Positions 31,693 through 39,483 of a DNA stretch of 40,900 bases are shown here, piece after piece. This DNA comes from a virus: positions 1 to 40,900 of IMG/VR virus record IMGVR_UViG_3300033146_002590; one strand, written 5' to 3'. The notes beneath the pieces are model-generated. The model worked only from the letters and a program-made list of their open reading frames with translations. It was not told where the DNA came from and made no database searches. Both the position numbers and the translations under genes were made by a program. Position 1 is the first letter of the stretch, and each line of letters starts with the position of its first letter.

Positions 31693-32037
31693 TTATTTTA
31701 TTTCTACAGTGTCAGACGGTAAACTTTCACCAGCCTGATTAAATGCGGTGACGTAATATTTTCTCGTTACTGGCCAACTTGCCCCTGTTTCAGTGCCGAC
31801 TAGTGGAACTACTTGATAAATATTGTAACCGTCGGCTCTTGGATTTGCGTCCCATGTTAAAATATATTCTTTTTTTGATAACTTAGACAGTAAAATGTTA
31901 AAGCTGTCTATTTTTGTTTTTTGAACAATCAGCAAAGAATCAATCTTTTGTAATTGTTGCTTTATGCTTGTATCATCATAAAGCGGGCTGCAACTTATCA
32001 ATATAGTCAATAATAATAAAATAAGTTTACTTTTCAT
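31693..32037 (-). CDS. Small lipoprotein with fibronectin type III-like domain
   Basis: A 114-residue protein. Residues 1-16 form a type II signal peptide with lipobox LISC; Cys16 would be lipidated. Residues ~24-53 are a helical linker. Residues ~58-114 look like an FN3 domain (ILTWDANPRADGYNIYQV … YYVTAFNQAGESLPSDTVEI). It lies next to the helicase gene. Phage-coded lipoproteins of this size can block superinfection by binding the receptor (as Llp of T5), which is an inference here. Confidence 0.75.
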   Translation of the reverse strand: MKSKLILLLLTILISCSPLYDDTSIKQQLQKIDSLLIVQKTKIDSFNILLSKLSKKEYILTWDANPRADGYNIYQVVPLVGTETGASWPVTRKYYVTAFNQAGESLPSDTVEIK

Positions 32038-32123
32038 CTTACTTTCTCCTTATTTTTGAATCGATAATTATTAGCTTTTAATCTTGCCAATATTTCACCT
32101 AAAGATTCATATTTCGCTTTTAT
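32034..32123 (-). CDS. Possible 29-residue ORF with ATA start
   Basis: The frame IKAKYESLGEILARLKANNY… is open and ends in TGA overlapping the lipoprotein ATG (ATGA), the usual coupling in this genome. No ATG/GTG/TTG lies at its 5' end; GGTGAGGG lies just before an ATA pair. It may be a real small protein with an unusual start, or chance. Confidence 0.25.
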   Translation of the reverse strand: MKAKYESLGEILARLKANNYRFKNKEKVR

Positions 32124-33361
32124 TATATACCCTCACCAAACATCATCGTTTCAGGAGTAAAAGATAAAACAGTTTCACAAGTTGCACCATTCCTCGCTTT
32201 TACTGTGTCGCAAATAACTCTACTTTTATCTGCTGGATTTGGTCTTGATAGTAATATTATTCTATCAGCATCTTGTTCTATTGATCCAGAGTCCCGTAAG
32301 TGGTGCATTTGTGGCCGTCCTCCCGATCTTCCGTCACGGCTCAATTGTGATAAAAGCAAAATATGCAATCCGGTCCTCACTGCATGCCTTGCGATTGCTC
32401 TCGATATATTCCCCACCTCAATATTTTTACTTTCAGAGGTTCCCCCCTGAATCAATTGTAAATAATCTATAACAAGCAGTTTAATGCCATGTTTAGAAAT
32501 CCAGCCATGCGATCTGGCAAGAATTTCATGAATTTTACCGCCATAAAATTCTGTATAAATTTTAGTATTACTCAACTTGGCAGAGGCAGCAATTACCAGT
32601 TCAAGCTCAGCCTCTCTCATTTTTCCGGTTCTAATAGCTGTAAAATCAACTCCTGAAATTTGAGATAACATTCTACCGGCAACTACTTTATCATTACTTT
32701 CAAGTGAAATATAACCAACCGGAACATTGGTTTCATAGGCCGTTTGAGTAACTAAAGATGTTTTCCCTACTGATGGAGCCGCCCCGATTATTGTTACTTC
32801 TCCAGGTTCACACCCTCCAATAAGTGGGGCATCAATTAATTGTATTTCACCCCTTGCCCGCTTATCAACATCATCCATGAACGCATGAATCGCTGATGAT
32901 ATATGCGAATCACTTTGTTCTGATATTGATAACCTTATCAAGGCGTCACATGTATCATCAATTAATTGTTCAGGGTCTTCAAGTTCGTGTGCGTCCCGTT
33001 GGAGTATAGAAGCAATTTCTATTAATTGCCTTGCTTTGAAACGATTTATTATTATTTTCTCGTATTCTTTTATCAAGGCGGCAGAAGGAACAATTTCATT
33101 TAATTCTGTTAGATAATATATTCCTCCAACCTCTTTAAGCTTTCCTTTTGGCTTTAACGCCTCGCCGAGTGTCGTCACATCTGCCGGCAACGCATCGTTT
33201 ATCATCTCCCGCATTTTATCAAAAATTATCCTATGGGCTGATTTATAAAACTGATTACCAGTCAATGATAAAAAGTTTATGCTTGAGTTATCAATCAAGA
33301 TACACCCAAGAACTGACATTTCCGCATCAATTGAATGCGGGGGGATTCTATCGTTAATCAA
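32123..33361 (-). CDS. Replicative DNA helicase, DnaB-like
   Basis: A 412-residue hexameric helicase. The N-terminal domain (IPPHSIDAEMSVLGCILID, 6-24) matches DnaB. The RecA-like core has Walker A GAAPSVGKTS (193-202), Walker B LLVIDYLQL (295-303), and a later SQLSRD and RDSGSIEQDADRI pair, all DnaB motifs. It starts with TTG overlapping the initiator's stop (TTGA). It will be loaded at the phage origin by the upstream initiator product. Confidence 0.95.
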   Translation of the reverse strand: MINDRIPPHSIDAEMSVLGCILIDNSSINFLSLTGNQFYKSAHRIIFDKMREMINDALPADVTTLGEALKPKGKLKEVGGIYYLTELNEIVPSAALIKEYEKIIINRFKARQLIEIASILQRDAHELEDPEQLIDDTCDALIRLSISEQSDSHISSAIHAFMDDVDKRARGEIQLIDAPLIGGCEPGEVTIIGAAPSVGKTSLVTQTAYETNVPVGYISLESNDKVVAGRMLSQISGVDFTAIRTGKMREAELELVIAASAKLSNTKIYTEFYGGKIHEILARSHGWISKHGIKLLVIDYLQLIQGGTSESKNIEVGNISRAIARHAVRTGLHILLLSQLSRDGRSGGRPQMHHLRDSGSIEQDADRIILLSRPNPADKSRVICDTVKARNGATCETVLSFTPETMMFGEGI

Positions 33362-34161
33362 TTTGCTTTCCCGAATGAGGCAAGATTCTTTCTAACTTCT
33401 TCCGGTAGTTTCCCAATATCAAATTCATTGCTTTGCCGGCCCCATGACTTTATTTCGTAAACATCAGTATAATTTTTTATGACGCTTTGGTTGAGTATTT
33501 CTATAGCAGTGTCTACTTTATTACCGCTAAACCTTATTAGCTTTTTAAATATTAGCGTCAAGGCGTGGGTTGTTGGTGGGGCCTTCTTTGTTATCCTCAT
33601 TTCAAGGTAACCTTCCAATGCCAATTTAAATTCTGCGGTCTCAAAGGCTGGAGGTAGAGATGGAATTATAATTTTCTTTTTAATCTTTTTCTTTTTCGTG
33701 ACAATCCCCTGGTTAATAGAAGAATTAATAATAGAAGGATCTTTGGGTAATAAATTTTTATTAGTGGGTCTTGCTTGTAGCACTGATAAATTTTTATTAG
33801 TGGGCAGCACTTGCCTTTTTCGGTTAGTGGTCGAAATAAGATCAATATATACGTTTCTTACTATTCTATAATAAGTGTACGTACCTGATTTTGTTTTTTC
33901 CAATTTCTTTTCTATTAGCCCAGATGTTACCATTTTTTTTAAAATCAATACTAATGCCTGTTTCTTGACTTTTAATATCGGAATTTCATTTATTATATAG
34001 TCATGCAATAGCCAGAAATATTCATTACCATTGAAAGATTTAGATTTCATTTCACCTGTAGCTTTAAAATCTACTATAAATCTCAATATTGCTGCTTCCT
34101 TTAACCCAAAATCTAAATCAAGTAATCCTTGTTGGCTGAATCCAAAAATGGTATACTTCAT
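33358..34161 (-). CDS. Replication initiator protein (O-like, winged-helix)
   Basis: A 267-residue protein directly upstream of the helicase gene. Residues ~1-110 look like a winged helix domain (KKMVTSGLIEKKLEKTKSGTY). A basic linker (~113-165) carries PTNKNL twice and a Lys-rich KKKKIKKKI run. The C-terminal ~85 residues form a helical domain likely to contact the helicase. The layout (DNA-binding head, iteron-containing hinge, helicase-interaction tail) is that of lambda O. AGGAG precedes the ATG. Confidence 0.78.
   Translation of the reverse strand: MKYTIFGFSQQGLLDLDFGLKEAAILRFIVDFKATGEMKSKSFNGNEYFWLLHDYIINEIPILKVKKQALVLILKKMVTSGLIEKKLEKTKSGTYTYYRIVRNVYIDLISTTNRKRQVLPTNKNLSVLQARPTNKNLLPKDPSIINSSINQGIVTKKKKIKKKIIIPSLPPAFETAEFKLALEGYLEMRITKKAPPTTHALTLIFKKLIRFSGNKVDTAIEILNQSVIKNYTDVYEIKSWGRQSNEFDIGKLPEEVRKNLASFGKAN
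33655..33835. other. Candidate replication origin inside the initiator gene
   Basis: The 19-mer ATAAATTTTTATTAGTGGG occurs exactly at 33750-33768 and 33786-33804, with a partial TTAGTGG at 33824-33830 (spacings 36 and 27). A very AT-rich tract (33655-33740) follows on the minus strand. In lambda the origin iterons and AT-rich region also lie within O. The protein-level repeat (PTNKNL) could alone explain part of the identity. Confidence 0.5.
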
Positions 34162-34187
34162 GTTATCTCCTGTAAACTATAAAATAC

Positions 34188-34250
34188 AAAACCCGTCAAA
34201 GCAATTTTCAGTAGGCCACTACCAACAACAATCACGCTTTAACGGGTTTT
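34188..34250. other. Long inverted repeat with internal hairpin upstream of the initiator gene
   Basis: The arms 34188-34202 (AAAACCCGTCAAAGC) and 34236-34250 (GCTTTAACGGGTTTT) pair at 14 of 15 positions. Inside, GTAG/CTAC (34211-34222) forms a second hairpin. Minus-strand transcription continues into TTTTGTATTTT, so it could terminate the methyltransferase transcript, or be an RNA or DNA control element for the initiator. The rest of 34162-34365 shows nothing else. Confidence 0.55.
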
Positions 34251-34365
34251 AAAAAATGTCGTATTTCTTTATGTTGTTGTCGTACTCGTGGCCTGTTATA
34301 ATTTAAATAATCCATTTCATAAATACAAGGATTATTTTGGTTTTTTTTAATGGTATTTATTAAGC

Positions 34366-35172
34366 TTAAATCGTTTTGGTTTTCTCATGATATTTTTTCC
34401 CCTTAATAATGTTGCTTTTAAATAAATCAGTTTGACTCTCATATTCATTAATCCAATTGCTGGCTTGATTATAAAAATTTTTTTTAATTTCAAAGCCATA
34501 ATATTTTCTATTTAAACTACTGGCAGCAATCAATGAGGATCCGCTCCCCGCAACAGGATCAATTACAACGTCACCCTCATCTGTAAAAATATTAATTAAC
34601 TTTTGCAATACCTTTACAGGTTTTTGTGTCGGGTGTATTTTTCTGTAAAGTAAACTGCCCTCTTTATCTTTTTCCCAATTCATAACATTGAAAACCATCT
34701 TCCCGTTATTCCTAAATTTTGGCAGTTTATCTCGATATAAAACAAGTCCGTATTCAGCATTTCCAACTATTCGCATATTAGCCTTTAAAACTTGAGCAGA
34801 AAAGTTTTTGCGAAAAACTAAATTAATATATCCGTTTATCCCATGGTCTTTTGCTTTTTTTATTATCTCAAATTGTTGCTCAAATTCACAAAAAACAATC
34901 ATTGCCGGGGCTGATTTTGTTTGCTTTGGTTCTTTTTTAATCATTTTTGCACAAAAATGTAAAAATTCACTTATCCTAAAATCTTTATCGGTATCAAAAA
35001 ATTCTTTATTAGCAAGATCGCTTTCACCGTTTTTGTTATCCCCGCCTACATACCATGCGGGGTTTGAACCATAAGCATTTTTCCCCACGTTATACGGGAT
35101 ATCAGCGATAACAAGTTGAGCCTTTGGAATCCCATACGATTTATAATTTTGAAAATGATCGTTAATCAACAT
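34366..35172 (-). CDS. DNA N4/N6 methyltransferase, beta class
   Basis: A 268-residue SAM-dependent methyltransferase. Catalytic motif IV is ADIPYN near residue 23-28 (a DPPY variant), and the SAM-binding motif I, DPVAGSGSS (~208), comes after it, the order of beta-class enzymes. KIHPTQKPVKVLQKL is the usual motif just ahead of motif I. It would methylate adenine N6 or cytosine N4 in phage DNA. GGGAG precedes the ATG. It is an orphan with no nuclease partner, likely anti-restriction. Confidence 0.9.
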   Translation of the reverse strand: MLINDHFQNYKSYGIPKAQLVIADIPYNVGKNAYGSNPAWYVGGDNKNGESDLANKEFFDTDKDFRISEFLHFCAKMIKKEPKQTKSAPAMIVFCEFEQQFEIIKKAKDHGINGYINLVFRKNFSAQVLKANMRIVGNAEYGLVLYRDKLPKFRNNGKMVFNVMNWEKDKEGSLLYRKIHPTQKPVKVLQKLINIFTDEGDVVIDPVAGSGSSLIAASSLNRKYYGFEIKKNFYNQASNWINEYESQTDLFKSNIIKGKKYHEKTKTI

Positions 35173-35468
35173 CTATTTTTCTCCCAGTTTAATGTATGTT
35201 TGTATACCAAGTATAATTAAAGTCGCTTAGAATCAATGTATGTGCGTTTATTTTTTTCACGTAACATCAATAAAAACAAACAGTTAGACTACATTCTCTT
35301 TTTTGCATTAATCAATATTAGTTTTTAATATTTAAGTTACTTGTCTATCAATCTATGCCTTTACACGTAAGTACAATAAAAACAAACAGTTAGCCCTTAG
35401 TAAATAATCAATCCTAAGAGACTTTAAAAAAATAAAAATCATAGTATTAAAGCGGTAAAATTATTATT
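35173..35468. repeat. Paired-repeat non-coding element, right copy
   Basis: No gene is seen in this 296-base gap. Two exact 20-base copies of CAATAAAAACAAACAGTTAG lie at about 35268-35287 and 35374-35393. They are bracketed by an imperfect inverted pair of TTAAAGTC-CTTAG boxes at 35217-35236 and 35409-35427. The same box plus repeat arrangement occurs in opposite orientation at 120-292. Confidence 0.75.
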
Positions 35469-35957
35469 TTATTCCCCTCCGTTATATTTTGTAATAATTT
35501 GATCTTCGTGTCCTGTTATCCACTCATCACGATTCTCTAAAAACTCAATCCCCCATTCGGTAGACCAAAACGCCGTGATAAGTTCTGTAAAATGGACTAA
35601 TCCTTTATGCGATAGTTTTGTTGTACTACCGCCTACGATTCTGGTTTCCTTGGTCTTGGTTTCATAATTAAAAAGTTCAATTTCTTCTGGGTTGAACTTT
35701 ATTTTCATTCCGTTATGACACCGGAGAATTGCTCTTTTTCTTGCCTCTGGAGTCACATCATATTTGGCATAACCGGATTGATCCGCTATAGTTGAATATA
35801 TGTAGCCGAACAGATAGGCGTACTGTCCGGCATGTTTTAATTTTACCTTGCTGTATTTTCTTATGAGGATTTCTATCTTTTCCCCATGGAGTTTTTTAGG
35901 AATTGGAACCATAAGGTTGCCAGCGTCTGACGGGATCCCTGTCCATATTATTTTCAT
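35469..35957 (-). CDS. Conserved phage protein, possibly recombination-related
   Basis: A 162-residue protein. N-terminal beta part (MKIIWTGIPSDAGNLMVPIPKKL) then a helical segment AYLFGYIYSTIADQSGYAKY similar in style to NinB-like phage recombination proteins. Family not certain. Its ATG overlaps the preceding small ORF stop (TAATG). It is the last gene before the paired-repeat element. Confidence 0.6.
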   Translation of the reverse strand: MKIIWTGIPSDAGNLMVPIPKKLHGEKIEILIRKYSKVKLKHAGQYAYLFGYIYSTIADQSGYAKYDVTPEARKRAILRCHNGMKIKFNPEEIELFNYETKTKETRIVGGSTTKLSHKGLVHFTELITAFWSTEWGIEFLENRDEWITGHEDQIITKYNGGE

Positions 35958-36049
35958 TATCTTCTACCTTTCGAGCCTCTAAATAACGCAATTACAAATA
36001 ATACTCCTATAATATAGACTAAAATAATAACTGTAATTTTAATAATCAT
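35957..36049 (-). CDS. Tiny membrane protein
   Basis: A 30-residue ORF (MIIKITVIILVYIIGVLFVI then ALFRGSKGRR): one transmembrane helix and a basic tail. GAAAGGA precedes the ATG, which overlaps the upstream TGA (ATGA). The stop overlaps the next ATG. The twin of the gene upstream in size and topology. Function unknown. Confidence 0.55.
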   Translation of the reverse strand: MIIKITVIILVYIIGVLFVIALFRGSKGRR

Positions 36050-36186
36050 AACTTTAATCCTTTCTTTATTCTTGGCCATCTTTCAGCTCTTAATTCTGTT
36101 TCTACTCGTTTCCTTATATTATTTAAGTAGACAACAATAATTAAAAATACTATATTTACACATGTTAATATAATTGTTACTGTCAT
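36046..36186 (-). CDS. Tiny membrane protein
   Basis: A 46-residue ORF with start MTVTIILTCVNIVFLIIVVY: one N-terminal transmembrane helix, then a basic cytoplasmic tail (KRVETELRAERWPRIKKGL). AAAAAGG lies 9 bases before the ATG at 36186, preferred over the upstream ATG at 36234. It could be half of a two-component membrane pair with the next gene. Confidence 0.55.
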   Translation of the reverse strand: MTVTIILTCVNIVFLIIVVYLNNIRKRVETELRAERWPRIKKGLKL

Positions 36187-36276
36187 TTCAATTTTCCTTT
36201 TTATATACGTATGGGCGTAATATCTCTTCAGCATTTATTACCCAATGTCCGGTTATAGTTTCCGGATACATTCCTC

Positions 36277-36753
36277 TTATTTAATATTAAAAAATCCCTT
36301 AAATCTTTTATATTCCATCATAAGCCTTGTATAATGTGGCTTATAATTATTATTTAATTTAAACTGTTTACCAGTGGTTTTGATATAGTCCCAGCGGAGC
36401 ATTCCCCACAAAACATCAAAGCCGTATTTTGTGTGGCCTTCTGCCATTTTATCAATGGCAAGTATTTTTAATTTTTCTAAAACATGCGGATTGTCTTTGT
36501 GAAAGATTAAAAATTCTTCGTGCATTTCAAGGCGATACTTTGCCTTTTTTGCCTTTTTATTATTTACCCGGCGAGACTTGTCAACTTTTTTCTCGCATTC
36601 TGGATGGTATTTGCGGTGTTTAGCAAACCCTTTTAGCGATTTTCTGCAAGGTTTTTCGCCGGTTATTTTATAACACTTGCAAAAACGGGTTGTGATAGTC
36701 TCTAAAGCTGTCTTTATTTCGTGCCGTAACTGCGTTTCCGCAATGTTTTTCAT
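36277..36753 (-). CDS. Conserved phage protein of unknown function
   Basis: A 158-residue protein. The N-terminal part has CKCYKITGEKPC and HPEC, a likely zinc site. The C-terminal half follows a pattern conserved in many phages: FLIFHKDNPHVLEKLKILA, a VLWGMLRWD helix, then FKLNNNYKPHYTRLMM and a terminal FF. No biochemical role is known to me. It lies between SSB and small membrane genes. Confidence 0.65.
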   Translation of the reverse strand: MKNIAETQLRHEIKTALETITTRFCKCYKITGEKPCRKSLKGFAKHRKYHPECEKKVDKSRRVNNKKAKKAKYRLEMHEEFLIFHKDNPHVLEKLKILAIDKMAEGHTKYGFDVLWGMLRWDYIKTTGKQFKLNNNYKPHYTRLMMEYKRFKGFFNIK

Positions 36754-36794
36754 GCTTCACGCCCCTTTTAGTTGCTATCCAAGTTAAGCCCTCT

Positions 36795-36839
36795 TAAATT
36801 TAAATTTTGCCCCGATCGACAATGTGCCAATCGGGGCAA
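36795..36839 (-). terminator. Terminator-like hairpin after the SSB gene
   Basis: Arms 36807-36816 and 36830-36839 (TTGCCCCGAT with ATCGGGGCAA) form a perfect 10-bp stem around 13 bases. On the minus strand it is followed by AAAATTTAAATTT, so the U-tract is interrupted; moderate strength. Confidence 0.6.
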
Positions 36840-36848
36840 TTAAAGTGG

Positions 36849-37262
36849 TTAAAAAGGCAAGTCTTCATTAATCGGCGGTTGCTGTTCCGCTGGTGCTGGC
36901 TGTTGGGGTTTTTGCCCCTGTGTTTTATTGCCCAGCATTTCAAGGTCTGTAGCAACAACTTCAGTTATATATCTTTTTTGACCATCCTGCTCATAAGTGC
37001 GGGTTTGTAACCGGCCTTCAAGAAAAACATTACTGCCTTTTTTAAGCCATTCACCGATAATCTCTGCAAGTTTACCCCAGGCAACGACTCTATGCCAATC
37101 GGTTTTTTCTTGTTTGTTACCCTGTTGATCTTTCCAGTAATAGTTTGTAGCCATACTGAAATTAGCATTGGCTTTGCCGTTTGTAGTATATCTTAGCTCC
37201 GGGTCTTGTCCCAGTTTGCCGATAAGGATTACTTTATTGACGGTCCCTCTTCCTTGTGACAT
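36849..37262 (-). CDS. ssb: Single-stranded DNA-binding protein
   Basis: A 137-residue SSB that coats ssDNA in replication and recombination. The OB fold runs from NKVILIGKLGQDPELRYT through DWHRVVAWGKLAEIIGEWLKKG to VVATDLEML. The C-terminus is Pro/Gln-rich and ends in the acidic tip EDLPF that binds partner proteins. AAGGGG precedes the ATG. It lies in one transcript with the annealing protein. Confidence 0.96.
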   Translation of the reverse strand: MSQGRGTVNKVILIGKLGQDPELRYTTNGKANANFSMATNYYWKDQQGNKQEKTDWHRVVAWGKLAEIIGEWLKKGSNVFLEGRLQTRTYEQDGQKRYITEVVATDLEMLGNKTQGQKPQQPAPAEQQPPINEDLPF

Positions 37263-37272
37263 TATTTTCCCC

Positions 37273-38265
37273 TTATAGGTTTACAATTGCTTGTTTGATT
37301 TTTCCAGCTGTTTCGGCAAGGGCATTTACAGTGGAAGTTATGATTAACTTTGCCTTCGCATCTTTCAGGTCAGGCATTTTAAAGTTAATCAGCTCTGTTG
37401 CCAATTTCTCCAGCTTCTCACGGTCTGGAGCAAGAGCTGACATTCGTTCTTTTTTTTCTTTTGCTTCTTTAGCAGTTTTCTCTTTGTGAAGCCGTTTTTT
37501 TTCTTGTTCTTCTTTTTTCTTTAGAACGGCTTCGGCGGCAATTCTTTTTTCTTCGGCAATCTTTAGTCTTGCAGCTTCGGCTTGCCGTTCCTTTTCTCTT
37601 CCGGCCTCTAATTTTTTTTCTCTGGCTTCCCGCTTGGCCTTTTCTTTTTTTTCTCTGGCTTCTCGCTGTTGGGCCTCTTTCTTGAGCTGGATATTTTCCA
37701 GCCTTATTTTTTCCTGTTCCTCTTCATAGGCCTTTTCACGAGCAATCCGCTCGTTTTCGAATTTTTTCTGAGCGGCTATTTTAAGCTGATGAGATCCTAT
37801 GCTTTGAGTTAAGAGCGTTTTGTATCTTTCTTCACTCATGTCTTTTAAATTGTAGAACTCAATATCCACATCATATTTAAGCAACTCCTTTTCTCTATCT
37901 TCTGCCAGCCTGGCCTTCCGTTTTTCTTCCTGAATCATTGGAAAATCTTCTTGTTCTTGGAGATATTTTTCTACCGGCACGGTTAATGCCTTTACTATAT
38001 TCGCAAAACCGTCAATCGCTTTTCCGGCCAAAATTATGTTTTCTTTTTTTGCCTTTCTTTGCTTTTCAACTTCACAACGAACACCTTTCACCCTTAAACG
38101 CAATTCTCTGGCGAGAGCCATTTCTTCAATTTGATCAAGGCTGGTAATGATAATAGCCTCAGCCTTTTTTTTAATGTTCTCTGCCTCTTGAATAAAATTT
38201 ATAAAAGGATTTTCTTGAGGAATTGTTATTTCTTGAGCTTTATATCCTTTTGCTTTTGTAGCCAT
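37273..38265 (-). CDS. Long coiled-coil protein of the recombination module
   Basis: A 330-residue, highly charged protein. The central ~115-290 is an almost continuous Glu/Lys/Arg-rich coiled coil (EKKRKARLAEDREKELL … KEKKERMS). The ends are less charged and possibly globular. It resembles DUF1351-type proteins that accompany phage recombinases. Its ATG overlaps the stop of the annealing protein gene by 1 base. Biochemical role unknown. Confidence 0.65.
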   Translation of the reverse strand: MATKAKGYKAQEITIPQENPFINFIQEAENIKKKAEAIIITSLDQIEEMALARELRLRVKGVRCEVEKQRKAKKENIILAGKAIDGFANIVKALTVPVEKYLQEQEDFPMIQEEKRKARLAEDREKELLKYDVDIEFYNLKDMSEERYKTLLTQSIGSHQLKIAAQKKFENERIAREKAYEEEQEKIRLENIQLKKEAQQREAREKKEKAKREAREKKLEAGREKERQAEAARLKIAEEKRIAAEAVLKKKEEQEKKRLHKEKTAKEAKEKKERMSALAPDREKLEKLATELINFKMPDLKDAKAKLIITSTVNALAETAGKIKQAIVNL

Positions 38266-38942
38266 TAAGCACCTCCCGTTGTTTGTTTTTCAAATTTTTC
38301 AACTTCTACTTTATATTTATCCCATACTTTAGCAAAAACAGAAGTTGAAATTTGTTTGGACGTTTTACTTTTACATTCTCCCAGTATGGCTTGTTTTGCT
38401 ATATCCTCACTATTGTGTATTGCTGTAAGATACTCATACAACAATTTAAATTGTAAGGACTGTTCTTTTGTCAAGCCCTTTTTTGTTGATGGTGGGGTTG
38501 GTTTGTTAAGGTATTTATTCCCATCAAACGCACCCATAAATATATCGGCATTAAACCCGAGCATGGATAATCCTTTTGTCAAAGCGTCTGTTCTGACCTT
38601 TTTAATACAGTCAGAGTCCATTTTTTGCCCTTTACTAAATTTTGGGGCTAAAGGGTATCCACTCGCTAACGGGATAATATTGTTTTTATTTTCTCCGTAA
38701 TATAAATTCGCTTGATAGACTATTAACATATCAAGCCCTTCACCAAATTGGGTAAAGGTTTCATCTCTTACGCCCCAACCATCGCCAAAAGCTCCCCAAA
38801 GCTTAGTTGCCTTTTTAATTTGGCTATAGGCGTCAATAGCCGTTAATTTTGCCCCCTTCTCAGAGATTCGGCTTGCATTGGCAGGGTTGGTTGTATCAAC
38901 TGAATTCCATAATGTCATATTGGCATTTTCTTTATTTGTCAT
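38265..38942 (-). CDS. Rad52/Sak-like single-strand annealing protein (putative)
   Basis: A 225-residue protein. The N-terminal ~145 residues follow the layout of phage Rad52-superfamily annealing proteins: LTAIDAYSQIKKATKLWGAFG, GWGVRDETF, then VRTDALTKGLSMLGFNADIFMG and FDGNKY. These promote annealing of complementary strands during phage recombination. SSB encoded downstream supports the role. The C-terminal tail is helical. AGGGG precedes the ATG. Confidence 0.8.
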   Translation of the reverse strand: MTNKENANMTLWNSVDTTNPANASRISEKGAKLTAIDAYSQIKKATKLWGAFGDGWGVRDETFTQFGEGLDMLIVYQANLYYGENKNNIIPLASGYPLAPKFSKGQKMDSDCIKKVRTDALTKGLSMLGFNADIFMGAFDGNKYLNKPTPPSTKKGLTKEQSLQFKLLYEYLTAIHNSEDIAKQAILGECKSKTSKQISTSVFAKVWDKYKVEVEKFEKQTTGGA

Positions 38943-39399
38943 ATTCGTACCCCTTAAAAGATACAGAAATTAACGGGGTTTCGGTATATGACGCAGGGGA
39001 TATTATTTCTCCTGTTTCAGTATCGGCGATTGGAGCCGATAAACTTTGTAAAAAATTCTTTCTCTTCTTTATCTTTTCGGCCACATTGTTTTTCTTTTCT
39101 TCCAATTCTGTATAAACAGAATCAGAGCAAACCGAAAAATCCCATTTTTTACGTCTTACAATAGAAATCTTTGCATTAAACATTTTGAAAGATTTCCCGT
39201 TTTTTTCCGCTTCATCCAAAAGAGATCCCTTGATCTCGTAATCATTAATAATGTTTTTCATTATTAATTCTATACTTTTCAGGGCGATGTGAACTTTTAA
39301 CGGATCAAGTTCACCCTCTAAAATAGCTGTTTTTATTTCGGCCACTATTACATTTTGTTCTGATAGTGATAATGGCGTTGTTAATGTTTCCATCTTCAT
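38932..39399 (-). CDS. Conserved phage protein of the recombination module
   Basis: A 155-residue protein (MKMETLTTPLSLSEQNVIVA…). The middle has KSFKMFNAKISIVRRKKWDFSVCSDSVY, a pattern seen in phage proteins encoded before annealing proteins; then a charged helix. It overlaps the annealing gene by 11 bases. No known function. Confidence 0.6.
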   Translation of the reverse strand: MKMETLTTPLSLSEQNVIVAEIKTAILEGELDPLKVHIALKSIELIMKNIINDYEIKGSLLDEAEKNGKSFKMFNAKISIVRRKKWDFSVCSDSVYTELEEKKNNVAEKIKKRKNFLQSLSAPIADTETGEIISPASYTETPLISVSFKGYEYDK

Positions 39400-39483
39400 A
39401 AAGTCCCCTTTCTGTTATATTGTTTTCTCCCGTTTCCACCGTGAAAGGATAATCAAGGTGAAAGCTTTGTTTTGCCGAATGTC

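Noticed and set aside
36046-36234. 62-residue version of the small membrane protein starting at 36234
   Set aside because: The extra N-terminus has no ribosome site, whereas AAAAAGG precedes the internal ATG at 36186.
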